A DNA stretch of 64,000 bases from Nocardioides nitrophenolicus (GTDB lineage: Bacteria; Actinomycetota; Actinomycetes; Propionibacteriales; Nocardioidaceae): NCBI RefSeq assembly GCF_016907515.1, contig NZ_JAFBBY010000001.1:2480001-2544000 (forward strand), read 5' to 3'. Made by a program: the position numbers and the translations under genes. Under the pieces are notes generated by a model, which worked only from the letters and a program-made list of their open reading frames with translations, had not been told where the DNA came from and did no database searches. The stretch's first letter is position 1, and every line of letters begins with the position of its first letter. Shown here one piece after another: positions 23,476 to 31,981 of the stretch.

Positions 23476-25230
23476 GTGCCGGACCAGCCCGCACCCGACG
23501 CGCTGGCGGCGGCCAAGGACGCGGTGCTCAACGAGCCCGCCGAGTCCGCCGTCCCCGCGCCGGCCCTGATCGACTCGTGGCGCCGCTCCCGCGACGCCCT
23601 CGGCGTCCCCGCCAACGTGCGCGACGTCCCCCACGTCGGCGAGGAGCTCCTCGACGCCCACCTGCTCGAGATGATGCGGAGTCCTCTGCAGCGGTTCGCC
23701 GACACCCTCGACGGCACCGGCCTGGGCCTGCTGCTGTCCGACGCCAACGGCCGGATCCTGGAGCGCTGGGTGGCCGACCGGACCGCGAGCGCGCACTTCG
23801 ACAAGGTCGGCACCTTCCGGGGCTCGGTGCTCTCCGAGGACTCGGTCGGCACCAACGGCGTCGGCACCGCCCTCGCCACCCGGAGCCTGGTCCAGGTCCG
23901 CGGCGCGGAGCACTTCGCCGACTTCTACCAGCGCGCGGTGTGCACCGGCGCCCCGCTGTTGCACCCGATCACCGGATCGCTGCTCGGCTCGGTAACCCTC
24001 TCCTCCGACATCAGCCCCGGCACCGAGCTGATCCGCCCCCTGCTCCAGACCATCGTCGAGCGGCTGCGGCAGCACATCCTCGACGTGGAGACCCCGGCGT
24101 CGCGCCAGGTCCTCGAGGGCTTCATCCAGGCCGTACGCCGCTACTCCGAGCCGGTCGTCGCCGTCGGGCAGAACGGCCTGGTCATCCAGAACGCGCTCGC
24201 CAGCAAGCTGAGCCCGGCCCAGCTCGAGGAGATCCAGGAGGCGTGCCGCGAGGCCGGCGCGCCGCAGGGCCTCCCGACCCGGGTGACCACCGAGAGCCTG
24301 CAGCTGCAGCTGACCACCCTCGCCGACGACAACCACGTCGCGGTGGTTCTCGAGACGCCCCAGCACGCCGGCCGGGCCGCCCGGAGCGCGGCGCCGGCGG
24401 CGCTGCCGAGCCTCGGCCTGGTCGGCCGTACGCCGGAGTGGCTCGCGGTCCTGCAGCAGGTCGCGCGCGCCCGCGACGAGGACGGCCCGCTCGTCATCGC
24501 CGGCGAGCCCGGCACCGGCAAGATGTCGGTCGCCACCGGGCGTCCGTGGAACTCGGTCGGCTCGCCCCCGGCGGAGCCCTCGGACGTCGTGGTCGACGCG
24601 GCGGAGAGCCATGTCGTCGGGACCCAGGCCTGGCTGGCGGGGATCGCCCAGCACCTCACCGGGTCGCGGCGGCTGGTGGTCCACGGGGCCGAGACCCTCG
24701 ACCGGGCCGCGCTCGCCGGGCTCCGCTCGCTGCTCACCCACGCCGAGGCGGCGCCGTCGGTGGTGGTCACCGTGTCGGCGGGCGAGCCGGCCGAGGCCGA
24801 GGAGCTCGCGGTCCGCCTCGGTGGCGGCCGCGTGGTCTGGGTCCCCGCTCTGCGCGAGCGTGCGGCCGACCTCCCGGAGCTGTGGAACTCCTTCGCCCGG
24901 GTCCACGCCCCGGGCGCCGGCATGGTGCTGCGTCCCGAGGCGCTCAACCTGCTCCGCGGCCACGACTGGACGGGCAACCTCACCGAGCTGCGGCTGCTGG
25001 TCTCCCGGCTCGCCCGGTCGGGCAAGACCGGTCCGGTCGGGATCGCGGACCTGCCGGCGGCGCTGCGCGAGAGCGCCCCGGGGCTGACCCTGATCGAGCA
25101 GGTCGAGGTCCGCGCCATCCGTCAGGCGCTCCAGGAGGCCGGCGGCAACCGGGCCCGTGCCGCCGAGATCCTCGGCGTGTCACGGGCCACGGTCTACCGC
25201 AAGATGAAGTCCTACCGGCTCATCGGCTGA
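23476..25230 (+). CDS. AcoR-type (GAF-Fis) transcriptional activator without a functional sigma-54 contact loop
   Basis: A 584-aa protein. Residues ~25-185 are GAF-like with SWRRSRDALGV and SVGTNGVGTALA, hallmarks of the AcoR/MimR group. A central AAA+ relic has Walker A-like GEPGTGKM (~346) but a degenerate Walker B (VVHGAE) and no GAFTGA. The C-terminus is a Fis helix-turn-helix (NRARAAEILGVSRATVYRKM). Actinobacteria lack sigma-54, and such proteins act with sigma-70. In related systems they switch on oxygenase operons in response to alcohols or ketones, which fits the BVMO operon nearby. GTG 23476 has AGGAGG 5-6 nt upstream. Confidence 0.9.
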   Translation: MPDQPAPDALAAAKDAVLNEPAESAVPAPALIDSWRRSRDALGVPANVRDVPHVGEELLDAHLLEMMRSPLQRFADTLDGTGLGLLLSDANGRILERWVADRTASAHFDKVGTFRGSVLSEDSVGTNGVGTALATRSLVQVRGAEHFADFYQRAVCTGAPLLHPITGSLLGSVTLSSDISPGTELIRPLLQTIVERLRQHILDVETPASRQVLEGFIQAVRRYSEPVVAVGQNGLVIQNALASKLSPAQLEEIQEACREAGAPQGLPTRVTTESLQLQLTTLADDNHVAVVLETPQHAGRAARSAAPAALPSLGLVGRTPEWLAVLQQVARARDEDGPLVIAGEPGTGKMSVATGRPWNSVGSPPAEPSDVVVDAAESHVVGTQAWLAGIAQHLTGSRRLVVHGAETLDRAALAGLRSLLTHAEAAPSVVVTVSAGEPAEAEELAVRLGGGRVVWVPALRERAADLPELWNSFARVHAPGAGMVLRPEALNLLRGHDWTGNLTELRLLVSRLARSGKTGPVGIADLPAALRESAPGLTLIEQVEVRAIRQALQEAGGNRARAAEILGVSRATVYRKMKSYRLIG

Positions 25231-25244
25231 CGCCCGGGCCGACG

Positions 25245-26285
25245 TCAGGCCGGCACGGCAGCGGTCCGGTCGGTCAGCCGCCGACGCCAGGCGGCGACGA
25301 GCATCGGCACCAGCACCCGCCCCAGCACCACGAGGAGCAGGACCGCTGCCTGCGCGACCAGCTGACGCGAGTCCGACCAGCCCAGGGCCCGCAGCAGCTG
25401 GCCGAGCTGGGTGAGGAAGAGCGCGGCGACGCCGGAGGCCACCACGCTGGCGACCCCGCCGGACAGAGCGGTCCCGCCGAGGACGACCGCGGCCACGGTC
25501 GGCAGCAGGTAGGAGTCGCCCAGGAACAGCGGCGGCGTCTTGGTGTACCCGGCCAGCAGCACCCCCGCGACCCCGTAGCAGGCGCCGGCGCTCGCGTACG
25601 CGAGCAGCTGGTAGCGCCCGACCCGGACCCCGATCACCTCGGCGGCACGCGGGCTGACCCCGACCGCGGTCAGCCGGCGCCCACTGGTCGAGCGGCCGAT
25701 CACCACGCCGACGACGCCGACGACGAGCACGGCGACCAGCACCGTGTTGGGTACGCCGAGGGTGCGGTCGAGCGCGAACTGGTTGAGTGCCGGGGCCGCG
25801 CCGGCCGGCGTACCGTCCGCGACGGCGAACACGATCCCGAGCAGCACCGCGTTGAGACCGAGGGTCGCGATCAGCGGGATCACCGCGAACCGGGTGACCA
25901 GCACTCCGGTCACCAGGCCCGCCACTGCCGGGCCGAGCGCGCCGGCGACGACGGCGAGGGCCAGCGGCCAGCCGTGCTGCTGGGGCAGGGCGGTGCACAG
26001 CACCGCGCCCAGCGCGATCATCCCGGGCACGGACAGGTCCAGGCCGCGCTGCTGGACGACGAGGGTCTGCCCGGCCGCGGCGATCGCCAGCACCGCGGCG
26101 AACGGCAGCATGCTCAGCAGCGGCGCCGAGGCGAGGCTGCCGGGCGCGACCAGGGGCGACACCACGAACAGCAGGACCGTGGCGACCACGATGGTGGCCG
26201 GGCCCGCGGTGAGGAGCCGGCGGCCCAGGTCGCGGAGCGCCGGGGTCGACGGTGTCGACGGGGTCGATGGGGAGGTGAGGTCCAT
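25245..26285 (-). CDS. CUT2-type ABC transporter permease (RbsC/MglC-like)
   Basis: A 346-aa polytopic membrane protein with about nine hydrophobic segments. The family motifs are AAAGQTLVVQQRGLDLSVPG (the GGxDLSVG-like loop) and AVVLGGTALSGGVASV near the C-terminus. The short N-terminal tail is a Ser/Thr/Pro repeat (STPSTPSTP). ATG 26285 lies 3 nt after the stop of the fused ATPase-permease gene, so it is translationally linked. It probably pairs with the permease domain of that fusion to form an asymmetric channel. Confidence 0.92.
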   Translation of the reverse strand: MDLTSPSTPSTPSTPALRDLGRRLLTAGPATIVVATVLLFVVSPLVAPGSLASAPLLSMLPFAAVLAIAAAGQTLVVQQRGLDLSVPGMIALGAVLCTALPQQHGWPLALAVVAGALGPAVAGLVTGVLVTRFAVIPLIATLGLNAVLLGIVFAVADGTPAGAAPALNQFALDRTLGVPNTVLVAVLVVGVVGVVIGRSTSGRRLTAVGVSPRAAEVIGVRVGRYQLLAYASAGACYGVAGVLLAGYTKTPPLFLGDSYLLPTVAAVVLGGTALSGGVASVVASGVAALFLTQLGQLLRALGWSDSRQLVAQAAVLLLVVLGRVLVPMLVAAWRRRLTDRTAAVPA

Positions 26286-26287
26286 GC

Positions 26288-28810
26288 TCACGCCTTCCGT
26301 GCGTGCTGGAGGCGGCCGAAGAGGACGGCCGCGGCGAGGATGACCAGGCCGGGGAGCAGGTAGCTCCAGGCCTGGGGGAGCTGCAGGAACGGCGAGGCGG
26401 AGAGCAGCTGCTGCACGAGCAGGCCCGCCGCGAGCACGCCGAGGAACGAGCCGCGCCCGCCGAAGACGCTCGCGCCGGCCAGCACCACGACGGTGACGGA
26501 CGACAGCGTGTAGCCGACCCCGGGCCGGCCGTCCCCGATGCCGATCTGGGCCATCAGCAGCACCGCCGCCGCGCAGGTCAGGGCGCCGGCGAGGACGTAG
26601 GCGCCGAGCTGGACCCGCACCGTCCGCACACCGATGCTCTCGGCGGCCTCGCGGCGCGAGCCGGTCGCCCGCAACGCCACGCCCCACCGGGTACGCCGCA
26701 GCGCGACCTCGAGGCCGATCGCGACGGCCGCGGCGGCGAGGATCGCGACCGGCAGCGGCCCGAAGCGCGCCATCACCTGCGTGGCGAAGCCCTCGGCGAC
26801 GATGCCGTCGGGCACCTCGCGCAGGGTCAGGTAGAGGCCCTGCAGCGCCATGAACACCGCGAGGGTCACGACCACCGCGTCGACGCCGAGGACCGCCACC
26901 AGGAAGCCGTTGACCAGCCCCACCGCGAGCCCGGTGAGGGCCATGAGCAGCAGGCCGAGGCCCGGGTTCCCGCCGTCGACGACCCAGAACGAGCCGACCA
27001 CGACGAGCAGTCCCATCAACGGGCCGACCGAGAGGTCGATGCCTCCGGTGAGCACCACGAGGTGCTGCGCCGCTCCGACGAGGACCAGCGGGGCGGCCAT
27101 GAAGAGCAGGTTGTAGACGTTGAACGAGGAGAAGTACGACGAGTTCTGCGCGCCCACGACCAGACCCAGCAGGGCCATCACGCCGACCAGCACCGCCGCC
27201 GGTGCGTGGTCGCTCGCCAGCAGCCGTCGCCAGCCCGCACGGCGGGGCGGGTCCACCTCCGCACGCTCCCGCACGGTCGTCGCCGTCAGGGCGGCGTGCG
27301 CGATCGCCTCCTCGGTGACCTCGGCGCCGGTGAGCTCCTTGACCACGCTGCCCCGCGACACGATGAGCACGCGGTCGCACAGACCCTCGAGCTCGACGCC
27401 GTCCGACGACAGCACCACGACGGCCGCGCCGTCGTCGGCGAGCGAGCGGAGGATCCGGTAGATGTCGACGCGCGCACCGGCGTCGACCCCCTGGGTCGGC
27501 TCCTCCGCGAGCAGCACGCCCGGGCCGGCGAGCACGGTGCGCGCCAGCACCACCTTCTGCTGGTTGCCGCCCGACAGCGAGGCGACCGGCGCGTCGACCG
27601 ACGGGGTCTTGATGCCCAGCGCCGCCCGCTGCTCCTCGGCCCGCGCGGCCACGGCGCGACCGCGCACCAGTCCGGCGGTGCTCACCTGGTCGAGCGTGGC
27701 GGCGACGGTGTTCTCCGCGACCGAGAGGGGCAGGAAGACACCCTCCTCGTGCCGGTCCGCCGGCACGTGGACCACGCCGGCCTGCCGGGCCGCGGCGGTG
27801 CTGCCCCGGCGTACGGCCCGGCCGTCGACGAGGACCGTGCCGCGGCTGGCCTCGAGCCCGGCGATCGCGCGCAGCAGCTCGGCCTGGCCGTTGCCCTGAA
27901 CGCCCGCCAGGCCGACCACCTCGCCGGCCCGGACGGTGAACGAGACGTCCTGGAACCGGTCGCCGCCCAGCCCCTCCACCACGAGCTGCTCGCGGGTGCC
28001 GACGGACCCGACGACCGACCCCTTCGGCGGGAAGACCGTCTCCAGGGCGCGGCCCACGACCAGCTCGACGATCTGGTCCTCCGAGACGGTCGCGGCGGCG
28101 TGGACGCCCCGGGTCCGCCCGTCGCGCAGCACCGTGATCCGGTCCGCGATCTCCTTGACCTCGGGGATCCGGTGCGAGATGTAGACGACGGCGGTGCCGT
28201 CGGCGACCACCTCACGCAGCCGCCGGAAGAGCAGCCGCACCTCGTCGAGGCTGAGGTGCTCGGTCGGCTCGTCGAGCACCAGCACCTTCGGCCGCAGTGC
28301 GAGCGCCTTGGCGATCTCGATGACGAACCACTGCTCGATCGGCAGGTCCCGGACGCGGGCCCGGGGGTCGATGTCCATGCCCCACGGCGCCAGCTGGTCC
28401 CGGCTCCACGCGACGGCGCCGCGGACGCCTCCGTTCGCGAAGCCCACGCCCACCGCCATGTTCTCGGCGACGGTGAGGTCCGGGAGCAGCGCCGGGTGCT
28501 GGCGCACGATGGCCAGACCGAGCTCGCGGGCCCGGTCCGGCGACGCGTGACCCAGCTCGTCACCGAGGATGACGACCTCACCGTCGTCCGCGGCGAGCGC
28601 CCCGGAGGCGATCGCCATCAGCGTCGACTTCCCGGCGCCGTTCTCGCCGACCAGCGCGTGCACCTCGCCGCGGTCGACGACGAGGTCGACGTCGGCGAGC
28701 GCCCGGACCGCGCCGAAGCGCTTGCCGATGCCGCGCAGCTCGAGGGCGTGCCCGGCCGGGGCGCCCGTCGTGCCCGGGCCGGTCGGGACCGGGACCTCCT
28801 GCACCGTCAT
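26288..28810 (-). CDS. ABC importer fusion: two ATPase domains plus a CUT2-type permease in one chain
   Basis: An 840-aa protein from ATG 28810 (GGAGGG ~9 nt upstream). ATPase 1 has GENGAGKST (~54), a weak signature (LPIEQWFVIEIAKAL) and LVLDEPTEHLS. ATPase 2 has no Walker A lysine (GVQGNGQAELL) but a good signature LSGGNQQKVVLART and AEEPTQGVD, the normal asymmetry of MglA/RbsA proteins. From ~residue 515 follows a full RbsC-like permease with GGIDLSVGPLMGL and VLAGASVFGGRGS. MglA- and MglC-like parts are normally separate genes. With the binding lipoprotein and second permease it forms an importer for an unknown solute, sugar-like by family. Confidence 0.93.
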   Translation of the reverse strand: MTVQEVPVPTGPGTTGAPAGHALELRGIGKRFGAVRALADVDLVVDRGEVHALVGENGAGKSTLMAIASGALAADDGEVVILGDELGHASPDRARELGLAIVRQHPALLPDLTVAENMAVGVGFANGGVRGAVAWSRDQLAPWGMDIDPRARVRDLPIEQWFVIEIAKALALRPKVLVLDEPTEHLSLDEVRLLFRRLREVVADGTAVVYISHRIPEVKEIADRITVLRDGRTRGVHAAATVSEDQIVELVVGRALETVFPPKGSVVGSVGTREQLVVEGLGGDRFQDVSFTVRAGEVVGLAGVQGNGQAELLRAIAGLEASRGTVLVDGRAVRRGSTAAARQAGVVHVPADRHEEGVFLPLSVAENTVAATLDQVSTAGLVRGRAVAARAEEQRAALGIKTPSVDAPVASLSGGNQQKVVLARTVLAGPGVLLAEEPTQGVDAGARVDIYRILRSLADDGAAVVVLSSDGVELEGLCDRVLIVSRGSVVKELTGAEVTEEAIAHAALTATTVRERAEVDPPRRAGWRRLLASDHAPAAVLVGVMALLGLVVGAQNSSYFSSFNVYNLLFMAAPLVLVGAAQHLVVLTGGIDLSVGPLMGLLVVVGSFWVVDGGNPGLGLLLMALTGLAVGLVNGFLVAVLGVDAVVVTLAVFMALQGLYLTLREVPDGIVAEGFATQVMARFGPLPVAILAAAAVAIGLEVALRRTRWGVALRATGSRREAAESIGVRTVRVQLGAYVLAGALTCAAAVLLMAQIGIGDGRPGVGYTLSSVTVVVLAGASVFGGRGSFLGVLAAGLLVQQLLSASPFLQLPQAWSYLLPGLVILAAAVLFGRLQHARKA

Positions 28811-28839
28811 CGCGGTGCTTCCCTCCATGCCGGCGGTGC

Positions 28840-29568
28840 TCACTGCGCCAGGTACCCGCCGTCGATGACGAGCTCCGCGCCCGTCATGAAGCTGGAGTCG
28901 TCGCTGGCCAGGAACACCGCACCCTGCGCGATCTCCTCCGGCTTCCCGGCACGGCCCATCGGCGTCTGGCCGACCACGTAGTCGTTGACCTCGGGGTCCT
29001 GGGCGTCGGTGAGCGGCGTGCTGATGAAGCCCGGGTGCAGCGAGTTCACCCGGATGCCGTTCTGCGCATAGGTGATGGCCGCGTTCTTCGACATGTTCCG
29101 CACCGCGCCCTTGGTGGCGTGATAGGCGTGCCCACCCGCGACGGCGGCGGATCCCCAGATCGAGGACACGTTGATGATCGAGCCACTGCCCTGGCCGAGC
29201 ATGGCCGGGAGGACCGCGCGCATGCCGAGCCAGGTGCCGGTCTGGTTGATGGCGACGACCCGCTCCCAGTCCTCGACGGTGAGCTCGTGCACCGGCTGGT
29301 AGGTGATGATGCCGGCGTTGTTGGCCAGGACGTCGATCCGGCCGTGGCGGTCGAGGACGTCGGCGACGACGCGCTGCCAGTCGGCGTCCTTCGCGACGTC
29401 GAGCTGCTGGTACTCGAGGCCGGGACGGCCGCCGAGCTGGTCCGCGTCGCTGCCGCGGCTGGTCGCGACGACGCTCGCGCCCTCGCGGGCGAAGACCTCG
29501 GCGATGGACCGGCCGATGCCGCGTCCCGCGCCGGTGACGATGGCGACCTTGCCAGTGAGTCGGGACAT
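28840..29568 (-). CDS. Short-chain dehydrogenase/reductase in the ABC importer operon
   Basis: A 242-aa classical SDR: TGAGRGIG (12-19), NNAG, a catalytic Ser in NVSSIWGS and YHATK (YxxxK). The C-terminal DGGYLAQ ending is normal. It is an NAD(P)-dependent alcohol/ketone oxidoreductase, here perhaps acting on the imported compound. ATG 29568 follows AGGAG by 7 nt; an upstream in-frame start at 29607 lacks support. The gene sits between the binding protein and the ATPase fusion, separated from the former by a hairpin. Confidence 0.93.
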   Translation of the reverse strand: MSRLTGKVAIVTGAGRGIGRSIAEVFAREGASVVATSRGSDADQLGGRPGLEYQQLDVAKDADWQRVVADVLDRHGRIDVLANNAGIITYQPVHELTVEDWERVVAINQTGTWLGMRAVLPAMLGQGSGSIINVSSIWGSAAVAGGHAYHATKGAVRNMSKNAAITYAQNGIRVNSLHPGFISTPLTDAQDPEVNDYVVGQTPMGRAGKPEEIAQGAVFLASDDSSFMTGAELVIDGGYLAQ

Positions 29569-29591
29569 GGGTGCTCCTGGGTGTGCTGGAC

Positions 29592-29631
29592 CCGCCGGTC
29601 CGGACACGGTGGTGGCCGTCCGGACCGGCGG
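29592..29631 (-). terminator. 14-bp hairpin between the binding-protein gene and the rest of the importer operon
   Basis: CCGCCGGTCCGGAC (29592-29605) and its exact complement (29618-29631) are separated by a 12-nt loop. It lies 25 nt past the binding-protein stop on the minus strand. In ABC importer operons such a structure often lets the binding protein be made in excess, by partial termination or 3'-end protection. Confidence 0.65.
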
Positions 29632-29655
29632 TGGATGGATGGTCGGGTCGGTCGC

Positions 29656-30789
29656 TCAGTCGAAGAGCGCCTGGAGCTCCTCGACCGTCAGGCCGGAGGA
29701 GAGGATGGCGTCGGGCGGGAGGGAGTCCTCGCACTTCGGCGCCTTGGCGGGGTCGGTCGAGTCCTCGATGATCTCGAGGTTGTACGTCGACGGCTCCTCG
29801 TTGAGGATCCCGTTGTGGGCGGCGAGGCCCTTGTGCAGCGCGACCTTCACCACCCAGTTGCGGGAGGACTCGGTCGCCACCTGGAAGGTCGGTTGTGCCT
29901 TCGCGTGCTCGTACCACAGGCAGGCGAACTCGTTGGAGTCGTTGGCCGACCAGACCGGCAGCGGCTGTCCGGCCGCGAGGAAGGCGCGGATGCCGCCGAC
30001 CGAGCCGCCGCCGTAGTCGGCCACGATGCCGTCGATCGAGTCGTACTTGGTGAGCAGGCCGGCGACGACCTGCTGGGTCTTGCCGGGCTCCCAGTCGGTG
30101 CTCACCGGGCCGTCGGTGTTGAGCAGGGTGACGTCGGGGTGCTCCTTCACGGCCCGGACGACGCCGTCGTAGACCCCCTGCGAGTAGGAGTTGCCGGGCA
30201 GGCCGCCGAGCATGACCAGGTTGCCCTTGCCGCCCATCTTCTCGATGGTCCAGGCCGCCAGGTTCTCGCCGTACGTCGCGATGTCCTCGGAGACGAAGTC
30301 GACGTAGTCCTTGCCCGGCTCGCCGCCCGGCGAGCCGACGAAGGGCACCACCTCGACGCCCGCGGCGGTCGCCTTCTTGATCGTCGGCAGCAGCGCCTCG
30401 CCGCCGTCGACGAAGGTGACGATGACGTCAGCGCCCTGCGCGACGAGCGAGTTGATGTCGGCGATCGCCTTCTGGGTGTCGCCCTGCGCGTCGGTGTAGA
30501 GGACCTTGGTGATGTTGTCGCACTTGGCGGCCTCGGCCTCGAACACGGCCCGCGTGATCTTGCGCCACGAGTTGCCGCCGAAGCCGTCGGCGAGGGCGAC
30601 GGTGATGTCGTCGTCCCCGCAGAACTCGCTGATGTCCTGGATCTGGTCCTGGGTGCCGACGACGCCGACCTGCTGGCCCTCGACCGCGTCCTTGGAGCTC
30701 TTCGCCCCCGACGGCGCCCCGCTCGAGCACGCCGTCGCCAGCGCCGCGGTCGCCGCCAGCGCGAGAAGGCCCTTCTTGCTCACCTGCAT
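29656..30789 (-). CDS. Periplasmic-binding lipoprotein of the CUT2-type importer
   Basis: A 377-aa solute-binding protein of the sugar/autoinducer-binding (Peripla_BP_4) type. The signal peptide ends in lipobox LATAC with Cys21, and a Ser/Gly/Ala linker follows. Typical pieces are FVDGGEALLPTIKKATAAGVEVVPFVG and SIDGIVADYGGGSVGGI. It binds the substrate at the cell surface and hands it to the permease fusion. The ligand cannot be predicted. It is the first gene of the minus-strand arm, divergent from the hydrolase/BVMO operon, so both arms are likely co-regulated. Confidence 0.92.
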   Translation of the reverse strand: MQVSKKGLLALAATAALATACSSGAPSGAKSSKDAVEGQQVGVVGTQDQIQDISEFCGDDDITVALADGFGGNSWRKITRAVFEAEAAKCDNITKVLYTDAQGDTQKAIADINSLVAQGADVIVTFVDGGEALLPTIKKATAAGVEVVPFVGSPGGEPGKDYVDFVSEDIATYGENLAAWTIEKMGGKGNLVMLGGLPGNSYSQGVYDGVVRAVKEHPDVTLLNTDGPVSTDWEPGKTQQVVAGLLTKYDSIDGIVADYGGGSVGGIRAFLAAGQPLPVWSANDSNEFACLWYEHAKAQPTFQVATESSRNWVVKVALHKGLAAHNGILNEEPSTYNLEIIEDSTDPAKAPKCEDSLPPDAILSSGLTVEELQALFD

Positions 30790-30886
30790 CTGTGATCAGT
30801 CCGCCCTGTCTGTGGGTGCCGTCCGTCACAGCACCTCCTTGAACCGGGAGTCTTGGGCGTCCGGAGGGCAGTGAGCCGCGTCACTC

Positions 30887-30914
30887 TGCGACCGGACTGT
30901 CGCAATCTGCGACA
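30887..30914. promoter_or_regulatory. Candidate activator site: perfect palindrome TGTCGCA-ATC-TGCGACA
   Basis: The 17-bp palindrome lies at 30898-30914 in the 248-bp gap between the divergent binding-protein and hydrolase genes. A third half-site TGCGAC at 30887-30892 makes a second inverted pair with GTCGCA (30899-30904). Clustered half-sites of this kind suit an AcoR/Fis-type activator such as the one encoded at 23476-25230. I see no -24/-12 promoter. Nothing else was recognised in the gap except the hydrolase SD (AAGGAG). Confidence 0.55.
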
Positions 30915-31037
30915 GACCTCGCATCGCGACGACCCGGCCGTTCAAGGTGAGGACGTGGCCGATCGCCACCTCCCTCCCGGCCCCGGTCAGGACGCCGGTC
31001 GAGGGGGACACCCATCCCTCGGAAGGAGACGTCAGCG

Positions 31038-31949
31038 ATGACGCAACCGGTGCCGCAGGACCTCCTCGGCGAGATCTACGCCCAGTGGGCCGACGAGATG
31101 CAGGCTCACCCCGACATGTCGCTGCAGCTGCTGCGGATCATGTTCGACGACTGGCAGCGGGCCACGGCCGAGCCCGAGGGGGTCACCTACCGCCACGCCG
31201 CCGTCGGCGGCGTCCCGGGGATCTGGGCCGAGCCGGTCGGCGTGGAGTCCGAGGAGGTGCTGCTGCTCCTGCACGGCGGCGGGTTCGCGCTCGGCTCCTC
31301 GGCCTCGCACCGCAAGCTCGGCGGTCACCTGGCCCGGGCCTGCGCGGCGCCGGTGTTCGTCGCCGACTTCCGGCTGGCCCCGGAGCACCCCTACCCGGCG
31401 GCCATCGAGGACGCGCTCGCCGTGCTGGCGGCGTGGCGTGCCGAGGGCCGCGCCCCCGAGCGCACCACGATCGTGGGCGACTCGGCCGGCGCCAACCTGG
31501 CGATCGCCACCACGCTCCGCCTGCTCCAGGCCGCTGAGCCGCTGCCTCGCCAGGTGATCACCATGTCGCCCTGGCTGAACATGGAGAACACCGGCGCCAC
31601 CCTCGACACCAACGACGCGACCGACTTCCTGATCACCCGCGAGGGACTGCAGGCCAACATCGACCGCTACCTCGGGGGCATCGGCGACCCGACCGATCCG
31701 CTGGCCAACCCGCTGTACGCCGACCTCACCGGCTTCCCGCGCCTCTACGTCTGCGCCGGCTCCGTCGAGTCGCTGCTCGACGACAGCGTCCGGCTGGACG
31801 AGCTGGCCCGCAAGCACGACGTGGACGTGACCCTCTCCATCGGCGAGGGCCAGCAGCACGTCTTCCCCTTCCTGGCGGGCCGCACCGAGCGCGCCGACCA
31901 GGAGATCGCCGCGATCGCCGCCTGGTACCGCGCCGGCCTCCCCGCCTGA
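31038..31949 (+). CDS. Alpha/beta hydrolase, hormone-sensitive-lipase group (probable lactone or ester hydrolase)
   Basis: A 303-aa serine hydrolase. The oxyanion motif is HGGG (79-82), the nucleophile elbow GDSAG (147-151, Ser149), the acid lies in the VCAGSVESLLDDS region and the His in GQQHVFPF. This HSL subgroup includes bacterial hydrolases that open lactones made by Baeyer-Villiger monooxygenases. Being first in an operon whose second gene is such a monooxygenase, it probably cleaves the lactone or ester product. AAGGAG lies ~9 nt before ATG 31038. The next gene is 32 nt downstream. Confidence 0.9.
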   Translation: MTQPVPQDLLGEIYAQWADEMQAHPDMSLQLLRIMFDDWQRATAEPEGVTYRHAAVGGVPGIWAEPVGVESEEVLLLLHGGGFALGSSASHRKLGGHLARACAAPVFVADFRLAPEHPYPAAIEDALAVLAAWRAEGRAPERTTIVGDSAGANLAIATTLRLLQAAEPLPRQVITMSPWLNMENTGATLDTNDATDFLITREGLQANIDRYLGGIGDPTDPLANPLYADLTGFPRLYVCAGSVESLLDDSVRLDELARKHDVDVTLSIGEGQQHVFPFLAGRTERADQEIAAIAAWYRAGLPA

Positions 31950-31981
31950 CCGACCACTCCCGAACCCGAAGGATCACAGCA

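Noticed and set aside
28810..29917. Apparent fusion of the SDR region to the ABC ATPase (open frame extending to 29917)
   Set aside because: The SDR is encoded in another frame of the same strand (28840-29568). The ATPase has its own SD and ATG at 28810, and the upstream extension is out-of-frame SDR sequence.
30790..31037. Sigma-54 (-24/-12) promoter searched for because of the AcoR-like activator
   Set aside because: No GG-N10-GC pair in the expected setting, and the activator lacks GAFTGA. Actinobacteria do not use sigma-54.
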